64,000 nucleotides of DNA from the NCBI RefSeq assembly GCF_963169125.1, contig NC_084794.1:72947665-73011664 (forward strand), in the 5' to 3' direction. The notes under the pieces are model-generated. The model was not told the origin of the DNA, did no database searches, and worked only from the letters and a program-made list of their open reading frames with translations. Below, in pieces: positions 53,414-64,000 of this stretch (its first letter is position 1; every line of letters begins with the position of its first letter). Both the position numbers and the translations under genes were made by a program. The DNA is from Humulus lupulus (Eukaryota > Streptophyta > Magnoliopsida > Rosales > Cannabaceae).

Positions 53414-54598
53414 TCATTCGACTGGCTTGGACAAAATAGGCAGTTGCGACATGTGGGCTTTGAGCGCCTGAAAAGCCTGTTCGCATTCCTCTGTCCATTC
53501 AAACTTTTTGTTTCCTCTGAGTAGATTAAAAAATGGGACACACTTGTCTGTAGACTTAGATATGAATCTACTTAGGGCAGCAATTCTTCCTGTCAGACTT
53601 TGTACATCTTTAACTTTGGCAGGTGACTGCATCACGATCAGTGCTTGAATTTTTTCGGGATTAGCTTCGATTCCTCGTGAGTTTACTATGAATCCCAAAA
53701 ATTTTCCTAATCCAACACCAATGGAACACTTTATAGGATTCAGCTTCATCTGATATTTGTTCAATATGTTGAAGCATTCCTGTAGGTCCTTAATGTGTTC
53801 ACTGGCCTTTCTCGACTTGACCAGCATATCGTCAACGTAGACTTCCATGTTATTGTCGATAAGTTCTTCTAACATATGGTTGACTAGTCGTTGGTAAGTC
53901 GCACCAGCATTTTTCAAACCGAAGGGCATTACTTTGTAGCAGTAAAGTCTTGTATATGTTCAAAAGATAGTGTGATCTTCATCAGGTGGATGCATACTAA
54001 TTTGATTATAACCAGAGTACGCGCCCATGAACGATAAAACTTCATGTCCTGATGTGGCATCGACCAACTGGTCGATTCTTGGAAGTGGGAAACAATCCTT
54101 CGAGCAGGCTTTATTAAGGTTTGTGAAATCTACGCACACCCTCCTTTTACCATTCGGCTTAGGAACTAGTACGGAATTAGAAACCCAAGATGGATAAAAC
54201 GCTACCCTGATGAATCCATTTTCCTTCAGCTTCTTGACTTCTTCTTTTAGGGCTCTAGATCTATCTTTGTCGAGCAGCCTTCTTTTTTGTTGTACAGGTG
54301 GATGATTTTTGTCTATATTCAAGACATGGCTAATCACTACTGGGTCTATCCCAACCATATCGTTATGCGATCAGGCAAAGACCTCCTGGTGTCTCTTCAA
54401 AAACTCCACCAGTTTGTTTTTTGTTGTTGTCTCTAAGTTTTTATCGACTTTCACAACCCTAGTTGGATCTTTCTCCTCTAGTTGGACCTCCTTGAGGTCT
54501 TCCACAGGCCCAATATTGTCTTCAAAATCCCCAAAGCAAGGATCTAAGTCCCTATCCTTACTTTGGGCAACACCCTATTTGGTGACTTGTTCACCTGA
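53414..54598 (-). pseudogene. Reverse transcriptase of Gypsy-3, motif A Asp lost
   Basis: The linker (VEDLKEVQLEEKDPTRVVKV) and DMVGIDPVVISHVLNIDKN lead to the palm domain. Motif A reads LSFMGAYSGYNQ, where the other copies have D before AYSG, so the first catalytic Asp is Gly. The VYVDDMLVKSRK pair is intact. A stop at about 53958 (after HTIF) divides the frame. SIGVGLGKFLGFIVNSRGIE and SLTGRIAALSRFISKSTDK follow. Confidence 0.9.
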
Positions 54599-55108
54599 TT
54601 GGGCTTACATTTCATTTACTACTAGAAACCTTTTTTCGGCTTTGCTTCTTGATCTGCCTCTTCTTGCCTTTGTGATTGAGGAATTATAGCATACTCTGGC
54701 TTCTTGCTGGTTTCCCAACACGCACCTAACTCCTGCATCGGTTAGAAACTTCATGGCCAGATGTCAGACCGAAGTTATGGCTCGCAGATCGACGAGTATG
54801 GGTCTTCCGATCACAGCATTATATGCAGACGGACAATCAACTACTATAAAAGCAGCGAGTAATGTCTTGTTCATAGGTGCAGTTCCTGCTGTGACCGGGA
54901 GTTTGATCGACCCTGTTGGTGCTAGCCCTTCGCCAGAAAAACTATAGATAGTTTGGTTGCATGGCTCTAAATCTTGCACTAACAATTTCATTCTTCCCAG
55001 TGAAGACTTATACAAAATGTTGACTGAGCTTCCTGTATTTACCAACACTCATTTTACCATCATGTTGTTGATTTGAACATTCACGACCAGAGAATCTGAG
55101 TGGGGAAA
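54599..55108 (-). pseudogene. Protease of Gypsy-3, active-site Asp changed
   Basis: The active site reads MLVNTGSSVNILYKSSL, so the catalytic Asp is Asn. LPVTAGTAPMNKTLLAAFIVVDCPSAYNAVIGRPIL follows as in Gypsy-1. Stops occur upstream of the motif and after DLRAITSV (54764). It is inactive on this evidence. Confidence 0.87.
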
Positions 55109-57534
55109 TCAGATATGATGTGCGTCCAGCTCAGAGAAAGTTAGCAATTCTTCCTCTGTTCGAGCTTTTTTGGGAGTTCGCTCCTCGACATTCAGCATTT
55201 CAATGTCTTGATCATGACGTAGGGTTCTGGCATATCTCTCCCTCGCCTTACCACTGTCACCTGCTATATGTGGTCCTCTACAGATGGTCAACAGTGTACC
55301 CGTGATAGGAGTTGGCTATAGAGGAGGCGAGCATTGGCATACAGGCGCCTGCTCGTTGCCTCCATAAGCCTCCTACTTAGAACTTCCACCTGCTCATATA
55401 TATCTCCTCAGATGTCCTTGTCGAATAAGGAACTCGATCTCGTTCTTGAGTTGGTTACACTCGTTGGTGTCATGGCCATAGTCATTGTGAAAATGACAAA
55501 ACTTGGTCGTGTCCCTTTTGGATATGTCTTTCCTAATTGGGGTTGGTCGCCTAAAGGGAACGATGGTATGACTGGCCTAATACACCTTCGCTCGGCTATC
55601 GACCAGGGCAGTGTAATTGGTGAACCCTGGTTCATATCTGTTTTGTTTGGGGCGCTTGCTATCAAATGTCGCTGGTTCAATGTTCCCCCTTTTTCCCCCA
55701 TTCTTACCGTTACCTTTGCCATCGCCATTGGGCTTATCATACCCATTAGGGGCTTTGGTCAGGTCTTCTTTCTTACCCTGGTCGTTCTTTGGGGACTTTC
55801 CTGCATTGGCAATGGCCTCCTCGAGTTTGATATATTTGTCTGCTCGATCCAAAAATTCTTGAGTGCTTTTGACTCCATTCTTTCGCAGACTACTCTAGAT
55901 GGGAGAATGGCATCGCACTCCAGCCGTGAGTGCCATCATCTTTCCCTTGTCTCAAATAGTTTTGGCTTGAGCAGCTGCTCGCATAAATTGTTGGATATAC
56001 TCCTTGAGAGTTTTTCCTTCCTTCTGTCGAATGTCGACCAGCTGATTAGCTTTTGTTGGATGTATTCAACCAGCATAAAATTTCCCGTAAAACTCCTTCA
56101 CGAACATCTCCCAGGAAACTATACTGGCCAGAGGGAACTTGAAATACCATTCCTGAGCAGATTCAGACAAAGTGGCAGGAAAAATCATGTACCGAGCATC
56201 TTCTGACACCTTCTAGTTGTCCATTTGTATCTCAAATTTGTTCACGTGAGACACTGGATCTTCTCCTCCCGTAAAGTTGGGTAGAACTAGCATTTTGAAT
56301 TCTTACAGAACTTCCACCATAGAAATTATATTAACAAATGGGGTGCCCTTCTTCGATCAAACTCTATGTGGGACATTTTATTCCCAACTAGTTGCTGCAC
56401 AGTTTGATTCAAGGCATCTATCTGAGCCAGTACAACATCTGGTATTGCTGGAGTGGCTGGTGCCAGGGGGAAGTACTCGTCATGTCTTTCTCTTCGGTTA
56501 TTGAGCACATCTTTCAGATCTTCATCCCTACGTCTCTGCTCGCTTGCGCCTAGTCGGTCAAATACATTGGGCTGTTTAGGCTGTCCCCCAATATTTTGGC
56601 TCGTTGGTCGGTTTTCCATTGGTGGAGGATTTTGATGTCCGCCTTTCTCCTCCTGCTGCCGTCCATTGTTCATCCTACCATAGTCTACCTCATTATAATC
56701 ATGTCCATCTCTAAATTTCGACCTATGAGTGTGCGACCTGTTGTACACACTATTCCCTTCTCTTCCTCCTAGTACGTCTCGATAAACAGGGGGAGGCCTA
56801 TGTTGGTCGTTAGGTCCTCTGACATTACTATGTCGTGGGGGCTCCCAGACCACAGAGCCTGAGTCCACTTGACTTCTGCTTCCTGAGGGACGTTGTCCCC
56901 TGCCAGGAGGGTTCTGTTCCCCAGCTGTCTGGTGTCTTGGGCTTCTGGGATGTTGTTCGCCCCTATTCTGCCTATGTTGCTGAACGCTATCTCAACCAAA
57001 TTGAGAGGGTGGTTACTGCTCGTTGTTTCTGTCAAGATTTTGGGTTGGTCTTTCCTACTGAGCAGTGGGAGGTTGCTCTGGTCCTTGAGGACTCCTTGGG
57101 TGTGGTCGATTATGATGATACTGGGGACGCTCTGACTGCGGATTTTGTTGAGGGTGAGAGCTTGGTGGCTGATCTGGTTGAGAGGTTGGTGCAGGTTGTC
57201 CCCGAGCCAACTAGATAGCTGCTTCTAAAGCTGTTGTGGCATCTCTCTGCTGGCGATCCATGTCGGCTTGACACTCATTCAGTTCTTGGCACTGCCGTTC
57301 AATCTCCCTTTGCTGCAGCACCATCGTTTTAGCCACATTCTCTTTATTAGCTTTCAGAGTAGCTAATTCCTCTTACAATACAATCAAAGTTGTTCGCAAG
57401 GTTTCAGCATCCATCTCTTCCTCTTCTAGTTCCACATGTGGCTCGTCCTCTATTACATCTTGTGGAGGAGGTTGATTTGGCATACTTCCAGATGTCTGCC
57501 TTATCTAACCATCTTTCCTGAAGGTTTTTGCCAT
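55109..57534 (-). pseudogene. Gag of Gypsy-3
   Basis: ATG at 57532-57534 (MAKTFRKDG, then a stop). The parts are a Glu-rich coiled segment, a Pro/Gln/Arg-rich stretch (Q-P-P-S-S-H-P-Q-Q type), QPNVFDRLGASEQRRRDEDLKDVLN (shared with Gypsy-1), the capsid core in disturbed frames near 55900-56250, ADKYIKLEEAIANAGKSP, and a knuckle region around 55470-55500. It ends in TICRGPHIAGDSGKARERYA before the protease. The order is as in Gypsy-1, with more stops. Confidence 0.85.
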
Positions 57535-57561
57535 TGTTTATCCTGAATGTCTTGAGTTCAG

Positions 57562-57579
57562 CTCTCAATGAAAGCCCCA
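57562..57579 (-). promoter_or_regulatory. Primer-binding site of Gypsy-3
   Basis: TGGGGCTTTCATTGAGAG on the minus strand, three bases after the 5' LTR. It has one change from the sequence in the other two copies. Confidence 0.72.
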
Positions 57580-57582
57580 AAA

Positions 57583-58203
57583 TGCTGACCGACGTAGCCA
57601 ACGACACAGAGTCAGTAAAAACGATACAAATGTATAAGCTGAATGCAAGAACTAAATGACACAAGGATTTTATAGTGGTTCGGCCCCAGAGATTGGTAAT
57701 AACCTACGTCCACTTAGTGTTCTTATTGATGTAAACTCTAAAACCTGTGATCAGCCAACTAGGGTTCACTGAGTTTTGTAAGCTTCAAAGGGGGATACAA
57801 AACTCATGTATAAAAAAAAACTAGTTTTCTCTGAATACAAATTATTGCCCTCCTCTCTTTTGAATCCAATGAGTCTTATTTATAGGCTCAAGGATGTACA
57901 TATGGGTCGGTGGGCCGTCTTTAAACTTTGTTACAAGCATATTTGAATAATAACAGAAATCATAATAGTTACATATAAAGAGGGTCAAATATCTTAGAAA
58001 TATCCTACTTATAACTCTATTTGAACTCTGGCCTCTTTACTGCAATCAGACCCGATCGTACCATTTAGCATCTTTCTTGAATCCATCGAACATCTTCTAT
58101 TCTGGTCATTGGTCGTCCAGACTGTCGTCAGTAAATTGTCACGTGCTATCCACGTGCACCCCAATCGTGTTATGTCAGCAAGCAAATATTTTTTGGCTAA
58201 ACA
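57583..58203 (-). repeat. Gypsy-3 5' LTR (621 bp)
   Basis: It starts TGCTGACCGACGTAGCC and ends GGCTAAACA. The first bases differ from the 3' copy, but the body is closely similar. Confidence 0.9.
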
Positions 58204-58623
58204 AAAACTAACATGAAACATCCAAGTTCCAAGTTCCAACTCTAACCAGAAACAAAAATCCATAATTTCCAAAGTCATTAATTAAAATTATAAAGTCTAT
58301 ACCAATACCATAGTCCAAAATTCCAAATTCAAAGTCCTTAACAAAAGTTACTAAACTACTAAAACTTAAAAAGTCCACAAAATGTCCAAAGTCCAAAGAA
58401 AGTAATTTCCAAAATAGAAATAAAAAGTCCTCCTTCATCATCCTTCCCTTCATTTCCTACATTTCTCCTTCCCAATTTCCAATTCCAAAATAATGTAAAC
58501 CTTGAAATAGAAAAATAAATAAGCTAAATAAATTAAAACAAAAATGATAAGTATGAATTTTGAATTATGAGGTTCTTAAATTCTTACAAGTCAAGCCACA
58601 TCATATGAGGTTCCCATCTTCAT
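58204..58623 (-). other. hAT 3' untranslated region
   Basis: No coding frame I can support. There is a run of AAGTCCAAAGTCC-like short repeats (58318-58400). Confidence 0.55.
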
Positions 58624-61600
58624 TCATTCAGTTCCTTGTGCAGCAAATGAGGCTGTAGATGGAGCATTAATAGAACTAGAAGGCCAAGCAAAAATATTTT
58701 CAGTAGTAGTATCACTTGTGATCTCTGCAATATATCAATAAATTTCATATATTATATAATTCCATAAATATGATTCAAACAATAATTACAATTAAAATAC
58801 CAAATAAAAGTTTGTTTAACAACTTACCAGACTTGAGAATCTCTGATGTCTCTAGCACTTCTACTTCATCCATGTAGTCTCGAACAATGATTGAACTACT
58901 CCACCAGTTTTTGAGACATATTAAACATTCAACCATTTTAGGATTCAGTGAGCTCCTAAAAGGATCTAAAATCCGACAACCAGTCGAAAAGAAACAGTTG
59001 TAACTGGTATGGCTAACACATCACGAGCAATGGTTGACAAGATCTTGTACTTGGATGCATTTTCGACCCACCATTTCAAAATGTCAAACTTGTCACCCTC
59101 AATAATAGGTTCACCATCCTCAGTTAGATACCTATCAACCTCATTCTTTGTCTTACCACCATTTTCCTCTTTTCTTTGTTATACAAACTCATCATGCAAC
59201 GAAGCATACTTCTTCAAACTAGAAGTAGAAGTGAATGAGGAAGAGGAAGATCCACTAGGCTGAGCCTGAGCCTGAAGTAATGTAGAACCCCCACCACCAT
59301 ACAAATCAAACAGTGATTGTAATGTTTGTTCTACCTCATTAACCATCTAACCGCATGTTAGTGGACCATAAAAAGCTTTGAAGCAATGGTTAAGATACTT
59401 GAGCTTGTATCTTGGGTCAAGAACCAAGGAAATTATAAGGGCCTCATTACATTCCTCAATCTCTCCCCAGTATTTTTCATATTTCACTTTCATGCTCTGT
59501 GCCATACTCGCTAACAACATGTCATCCTCCTCAATGGCCATTCTATACAAAATGCGTTGCATATTACATATTTCAATAAAGTACTTGTCTGTCATAATAT
59601 AGGTTGATCCACTAAACCTTAAAGTCATCTCATAGAAAGTCTCCAAAAACTTCACAAAGACTGTTGCATTCTCCCAGTCTGTTTCAGTAGGCGACCCCTT
59701 CTTTTTCTTTCCATCTTTGTCAACCTCATCAAAATATTTCAAGAAATTCTCATCTGGCATGAAATTTTCAAATGTCTTTTGGAATTTTAATGCACAATTA
59801 AGCATGAGATATGTAGAGTTCCACCTCGTCTAGACATCTAAAGATAGAAGTCATTCGCATTCGATTCCTTCTTCTATGACAACTTCTTTAAACCTTTTGA
59901 GCCTAGCAAGAGAAGACCTAACATATCTTATAGCATGTCTAATGCTAGTAATCAAATTGTGCTTCTCTTTTAATTCTTCACTGACAATCAAGTTTACAAT
60001 ATGAGCACAACACCTCATATGTAAAAATTTCCAATCTAAAATGAGACCATTTTCCTTTTCTCTAAATCGTTTCTTCAAAAACCGAATAACAACATCATTT
60101 GAAGATGCATTGTCCACCGTAATGGCAAAAAATTTTGAAATGCTCCAATCATTTAAACAATTCTCAATCTCTTTGCCAATAGTCTCCCCCTTGTGATCTA
60201 CCACTTGCAAAAAATTTATGATTCTTTTCTGATAGTGGAAATCAGAGTCAACCCAATGCGTCGTGATGACCATATAGTTCAAATTCTGAATAGAAGTCCA
60301 TGTATCACTGGTGATGGATGTTAGGAAAATATGTATTTGCCTTAATAGAAATGGTAAGATAATACAACTCTATGCAATAATATTACAAATAAATATAGAT
60401 TGATTAAAAAGAGTGTTGCAACTCTATAACTGAAAATACAAATAAAAGGAGAAGGAGATGTAAGATAATAGAAATAGAAAGTACAACTCTATTAAAAAAA
60501 GATACAAGTAAACTAGAAGTATTTGAACAAAGGAAATAAAAGGATTACAACTCTTAAACAAAAGTACAAGTAAATAGAGCAAGAAGAAAAAGCAATAGAA
60601 GAAAATAAGAACAAGAACAAAAACAAAAACAATAAACTCTCACTCACACAACCAAAGTGAAGAGCGTTGGGGATCACCAACTTGAACAAGGTTTGAAACC
60701 TTTGTCCAAAAGCTTATTTCCCCCTAACTCAAGCACTAAGGGATCTCTCACAAATTTTTGGAAATGCTTTCTGGAATAATCAAGCCTCAAGGTTTTTCTA
60801 GCCAAGTGCTCTAATGGATAGAAATGTTGTGTCTTTCAAGTGAGCTATAGGCTCCTATTTATAGAGTTTAGAGACACCCTTTGAATTTCAAATTCCACCA
60901 ACCCCCATGGCTGTTACCAATGTTTAATTAGATTAATATGGAATTAAAATTGAGATTTGGGAGTTATTTGGGTTTTTGGAACCGTTCAACACATTTGGAA
61001 AAAACTGAAAAATTGGCCTGAAATGCACCTATGGCCGCAGCCAGGGACATCAGTGGCCACGACCACTGCTCTCAGTCCCCCAGGCCGCGGCCACAGCCCA
61101 GAAAATGTGCTATTTTTCCAAACCCTCCCAAATGATTTTGTAACTCCCAAAACACATTATTGGGGTTAAAATCATATCTCCAACAGCCATTTCACATATG
61201 GCTTTATGAAATTCATCTCAATATTGTGTAACACCAAATTTACACAATAAAGGGTAATATTTGGAAGTTACAAATTTGTAACACCAAATATGTTACATTA
61301 TTTGGATATATCTCATATATCTAAATATTGTAACTCTCAATTATATGTTACAATATGTGTCACTCTTTGTCACATTTATTTAATCTAAAATATTATATTA
61401 TAATATAATATAATATTACATTATATTATAAAATAATATAACAATGGAGACCCTCTCATGCTTTAAAATATTTTTCAAATCCCTTTTCTCTTCATCATAC
61501 AATTTCAACACATCCCGACCAACAATCATCTTGGAAGGGATATCAAACCTAGGCTATATGGTTCTAACAAATTGTCGGAAACCCTCCCCCTCAACATGTC

Positions 61601-62069
61601 TAAAAGGTAATTCATCCAACACAATTTACTTTTATAAATCAAGTATGCATGCCTCTTTGTTATAAGCCACTGGAACTAAAGTTGTTTCCCCCTCCTTCCC
61701 TTCTTTCATCGACTCAAAATTTAAAACCTTATGCTTTTTCTCATCAACCTTATACGCACTAAACTCAGAAACATTCCTAAAGTGATTCCACATATTACTA
61801 GTCACATGCTTTCTACTATCACAGAAGAACTCACTACCACAATAACAATAAATGTACTTGGGTATCTCTTGTTTATTGTTAGGATCAGCTGGGGGCAATT
61901 TTTCGAAATGCTCCCAAATATTTGACCATTTTGTTTTTTTGGGGGGAAAATGAGATTTTTCTCTTTTTTCCCTTCTTTAAGGTTTACCCTGGGCTTGATT
62001 TGTAGGAGTTTCATCATTGGTAGGTGGAGGTGGCGAAATTTCATCCACTTGATCTTGATCTATATCCAT
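58624..62069 (-). pseudogene. hAT transposase (BED zinc finger and dimerisation domain)
   Basis: The start is at 62067-62069 (MDIDQDQVDEISPPPPT). A stop/frameshift follows within about 30 codons. A BED-type zinc finger appears as YCYCGSEFFCDSRKHVTSNM with NHFRNV. The solo LTR at 60319-61443 interrupts the body. After it come ITSDTWTSIQNLNYMVITTH, FFAITVDNASSNDVVIRFLK-type catalytic-fold text, HMRCCAHIVNLIV, and TRWNSTYLMLNCALKFQK. The DUF4413-like part has YMTDKYFIEI-type text and LVLDPRYKLKYL. The C-terminal dimerisation region has FDILKWWVENASKYKILSTIARD and VLAIPVTTVS with a frameshift. A likely intron is 58725-58827 (GTAAGTTG to TTGCAG). The end is at 58624. It resembles plant RICESLEEPER/DAYSLEEPER-type hAT proteins. 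Confidence 0.88.
60319..61443 (-). mobile_element. Solo LTR in the hAT transposase gene (1.1 kb)
   Basis: The ends are TGTTAGGAAAATATG (60319) and ATATAACA (61443). The 5-bp duplication ATGGA lies at 60314-60318 and 61444-61448, and the transposase frame resumes across it. It is the same family as 8674-9737. The minus-strand TATAAATAGGAGCC suggests minus orientation. Confidence 0.93.
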
Positions 62070-62930
62070 AATCTATAGAGCACAAAAACATATATAATAT
62101 AAATGATTAACAACAGAGTAGACCTAAAATCCACTAATCCAGTCCACTACAACAAATAGAGCAGAGGCATAGCAAAACAATTCAATTTCAATATCCACTA
62201 AATATCGAATATACACCAAAGTTCAACTAATAACAATTTAATTTTACATATAAAATCAAGCAAAGCAATTCAAAATTCCAAATATCCAAATCCAATATCC
62301 ATTAAACAAAATAATAGAAATTTAAATTTAATATCCAATTCTCACTACAATTTTATTCATCATAATCATCATATATAATCACACATTAACATTTATAATA
62401 TTAATATATAATATGAATATATATAGTTATATACATTTAAAATATAAAATGAAATAAAAAAATACCTATGTTGCTGCCCTGTTGTGGCCCGTGTTGTGAG
62501 TCCGTGACCCTGCCTCGTGCTGCTGACTTCCCCGACTCCCTTCCCTTTGCATTGTCGTCGTTGACGAGCCGCCGCTACACCACAAAACCGAGAAAAGGAG
62601 AGAGCGAGAGAAAGAGGGAGAAGAAGAGAAGGGGCGGTGTGGTTGGTCTTGGTGGGTTCTTGTAGAAGAGCAGAAGGGAGCGGTGGTGGTGGTGGTGGGG
62701 ACTGGGAGTCGGGAGGACCGTGGGTGGGGTAGTGGTGTCTGGTGGCGGTGGTGTGGGTGGGTGGTGGCACCGCGTGAAGGAACGAGAGAGAGAGAGAGAG
62801 GAAAGAGATGGTCGGGTTGGGGTCTTTAGTTTTTAGGGTTTTCTTTTAAAAAACTAAAATTAAATTAAATTTAAATTAAAAAACTAGAAAGAAAAATAGG
62901 GTCGGTCGGGTTCGGGCAAACCCGACAGAA
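62070..62930 (-). other. hAT 5' region
   Basis: No credible gene. It has AT-rich leader sequence, a GGT-repeat tract (about 62683-62700), a GA microsatellite (62783-62801) and the terminal CGGGTT repeats. Open frames at 62393-62770 and 62468-62665 come from low-complexity sequence. Confidence 0.55.
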
Positions 62931-63281
62931 GTTTGTTTGTGATCTCCGATGTGACTTTTCCGCCAAATTGCTCGCCAGGATTGCCTAGTGCCACACATCT
63001 TAAATATATCCACATGATAATGTTCCCACTCATAAAAACATATATAGTTACAAATATACCATTAGCAGGTCAAAATTATGAAAATGTCATTTTTAGCAGA
63101 AATAGGCCTATAAGCACATTTAATACACTTAAACATGCATAAGCAACCATATCATAATGTAACTCATATATTTCCCATATATAATCACAATTAAATTATA
63201 CTAACACATAAACATCCAATTATGTCCTCGTGGTACAATAATCAAGGTACTAAATCTTATTAGCAAATTTGGGATATTACA

Positions 63282-63500
63282 CACTTCATTCTATAAATAG
63301 AGAGGGTTCTCCCACTGTAAAAGGGGAGGAATTTTATATTGTCTTATGAAGAAAACAACTATGTTTGTAACACTCTATTAGCCAGTAATAATAAGAAAAA
63401 TATTAGTGGATGTAGGTCACACATTCGGTTGCACCACTATAAAATGTGTGTTTACTTTCCCAACCACTTATCATATCTCTCAAACATATATAAAAAAAAT
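63282..63500 (+). other. Possible decayed LTR promoter and leader
   Basis: TATAAATAGAGAGGG (63294) is followed by TCTATTAGCCAGTAATAATAAG and GTGGATGTAGGTCACAC with ACCACTATAAAATGTG. This combination resembles the promoter and U5 region of plant LTRs. Its upstream half may be 30540-30846, across the CACTT insertion point. The ends were not found. Confidence 0.4.
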
Positions 63501-64000
63501 TATCTAACTAATAGTTTATCCTTCTTTCTTCTATGACAAATTTGTGTGTTAACATAACACATAGTTGATAATATGGAGAAGAGAAGGTGTAAAGGAAGGA
63601 GACGAAATGGGGAAGCTGGATTTTTGGTTTTTTGATGTTAATTGTTTTCTTTTTAGGGGATAGGGTGGAGGATTTGATGAATATTTTGTTCTGATTTGAT
63701 GAACACAAAAAGAACAACTAGTTTATATATATATATATGAATAAAATTTTTATTGATGTTTTAGTTTTTTTTGTTGATAAAAATGTTCTTTAACTTTATA
63801 ATCAATTTTTAAAAAAAATATTAATTGGACTAATTAAAATATAATACATGTTAGGACATTTTAAAAAAAAAAATTAATTTCAATTACTTAATTATTTATA
63901 ATTAATGATCATATTAAAAATTTTATTGACTAAATTTGAGTCCAAGATACTAATTTTTTTTTTCGAGTGTTATTCTTAATAGAGGGTCCAAACTACAATA
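63501..64000. other. AT-rich non-coding DNA
   Basis: No recognised feature. A 69-codon frame at 63508-63717 (minus) has no domain and is probably chance. Confidence 0.5.

Larger units (their letters stand above)
32730..58203 (-). mobile_element. Gypsy-3: Tat-type retrotransposon with antisense gene
   Basis: The LTRs are 32730-33352 and 57583-58203. Flanks are AAAAT and AAAAC, an imperfect TSD. It has the same gene order and the same antisense gene as Gypsy-1, with similar proteins but different LTRs. Gypsy-2 is inserted at 33601-47851, between its antisense-gene TATA box and leader. Multiple stops, changed catalytic residues and a deletion in the antisense gene show it is inactive. Confidence 0.92.
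32328..62930 (-). mobile_element. hAT transposon, split by Gypsy-3 and a solo LTR
   Basis: The left part (32328-32729) begins TAGAGTTATGGGTGCAC and is rich in GGGTCGGGTTCGGG repeats. The right part ends near 62930 with GGGTCGGTCGGGTTCGGGCA and CCCGACA. These sub-terminal CGGGTT repeats and the encoded hAT transposase support the call. The exact tips and the 8-bp TSD cannot be fixed: candidate flanks do not match well, so the ends are approximate. Without the insertions it is about 4 kb. Confidence 0.78.
30847..63281. mobile_element. Solo LTR (about 1.8 kb), split by the hAT element
   Basis: It starts TGTAATGCCCTACTAATCC at 30847 and ends GGGATATTACA at 63281, bounded by CACTT at 30842-30846 and 63282-63286. 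The two remaining parts are about 30847-32327 and 62931-63281. The ends form an imperfect inverted pair (TGTAATGCCC and TGTAATATCCC). No coding sequence, primer-binding site or second LTR was found. Frames at 31545-31742 and 31739-31990 show no domain. The ends resemble those of the 1994-29545 LTR, but the interiors differ. Confidence 0.85.

Noticed and set aside
55334..56206. 290-codon plus-strand frame with hydrophobic segments opposite Gypsy-3 gag
   Set aside because: It is the reverse complement of a gag region whose minus-strand reading matches Gypsy-1 gag. The apparent membrane segments come from the antisense of Lys/Glu/Asn-rich codons.
62393..62770. Pro/Thr/His-rich frame near the hAT end
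   Set aside because: It is made by GGT and GA microsatellites beside the hAT terminus, not a gene.

Overview
The window is plant nuclear DNA, most likely from a eudicot. It is AT-rich, has no bacterial gene layout, and is filled with plant-type transposable elements: Ty3/gypsy of the Tat branch, Ty1/copia, CACTA, hAT, solo LTRs and a foldback element. I found no host gene, tRNA or rRNA that I can support. The species cannot be named from this sequence.

The layout is two Russian-doll nests side by side, and most levels are confirmed by target-site duplications (TSDs) read directly from the sequence. Nest A: a foldback (MITE-like) element (arms 1311-1993 and 29546-29592) is split by a very long solo LTR (1994-29545, TSD ATAAA). 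That LTR is split by Gypsy-1 (3704-27315, TSD ATACA). Gypsy-1 is split by a solo LTR (8674-9737, TSD CTTCC) and by a CACTA element (11795-22598, TSD TGT). The CACTA element is split by a Ty1/copia element (15319-21939). Nest B: a second solo LTR (30847-63281, TSD CACTT) is split by a hAT transposon (about 32328-62930). The hAT is split by Gypsy-3 (32730-58203) and by a solo LTR (60319-61443, TSD ATGGA, same family as 8674-9737). Gypsy-3 is split by Gypsy-2 (33601-47851, TSD CATTT).

The three Gypsy elements share one plan and all lie on the minus strand: 5' LTR, a TGG-initiated primer-binding site, gag, protease, reverse transcriptase, RNase H, a second archaeal-type RNase H, integrase, then a long 3' region and a G-rich polypurine tract at the 3' LTR. 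In that 3' region each carries a second gene on the opposite (plus) strand, with its own TATA box, several introns, a domain resembling the 'putative gypsy type transposon' family, and a coiled-coil C-terminus. The two genes converge on a short intergenic zone that contains a G-tract resembling a second polypurine tract and a hairpin conserved by compensatory base changes in all three copies. This antisense module is the most interesting system here.

All elements are decayed. Gypsy-2 has the best-preserved polymerase but has lost the gag core. Gypsy-1 has a changed protease active site. Gypsy-3 has lost catalytic Asp residues in protease, reverse transcriptase and integrase. The copia element has lost its protease. 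The hAT transposase is broken by stops, frameshifts and an LTR insertion. The window therefore looks like old pericentromeric or intergenic heterochromatin. Several tandem arrays with built-in palindromes lie in the LTRs and 3' regions of the Gypsy elements.
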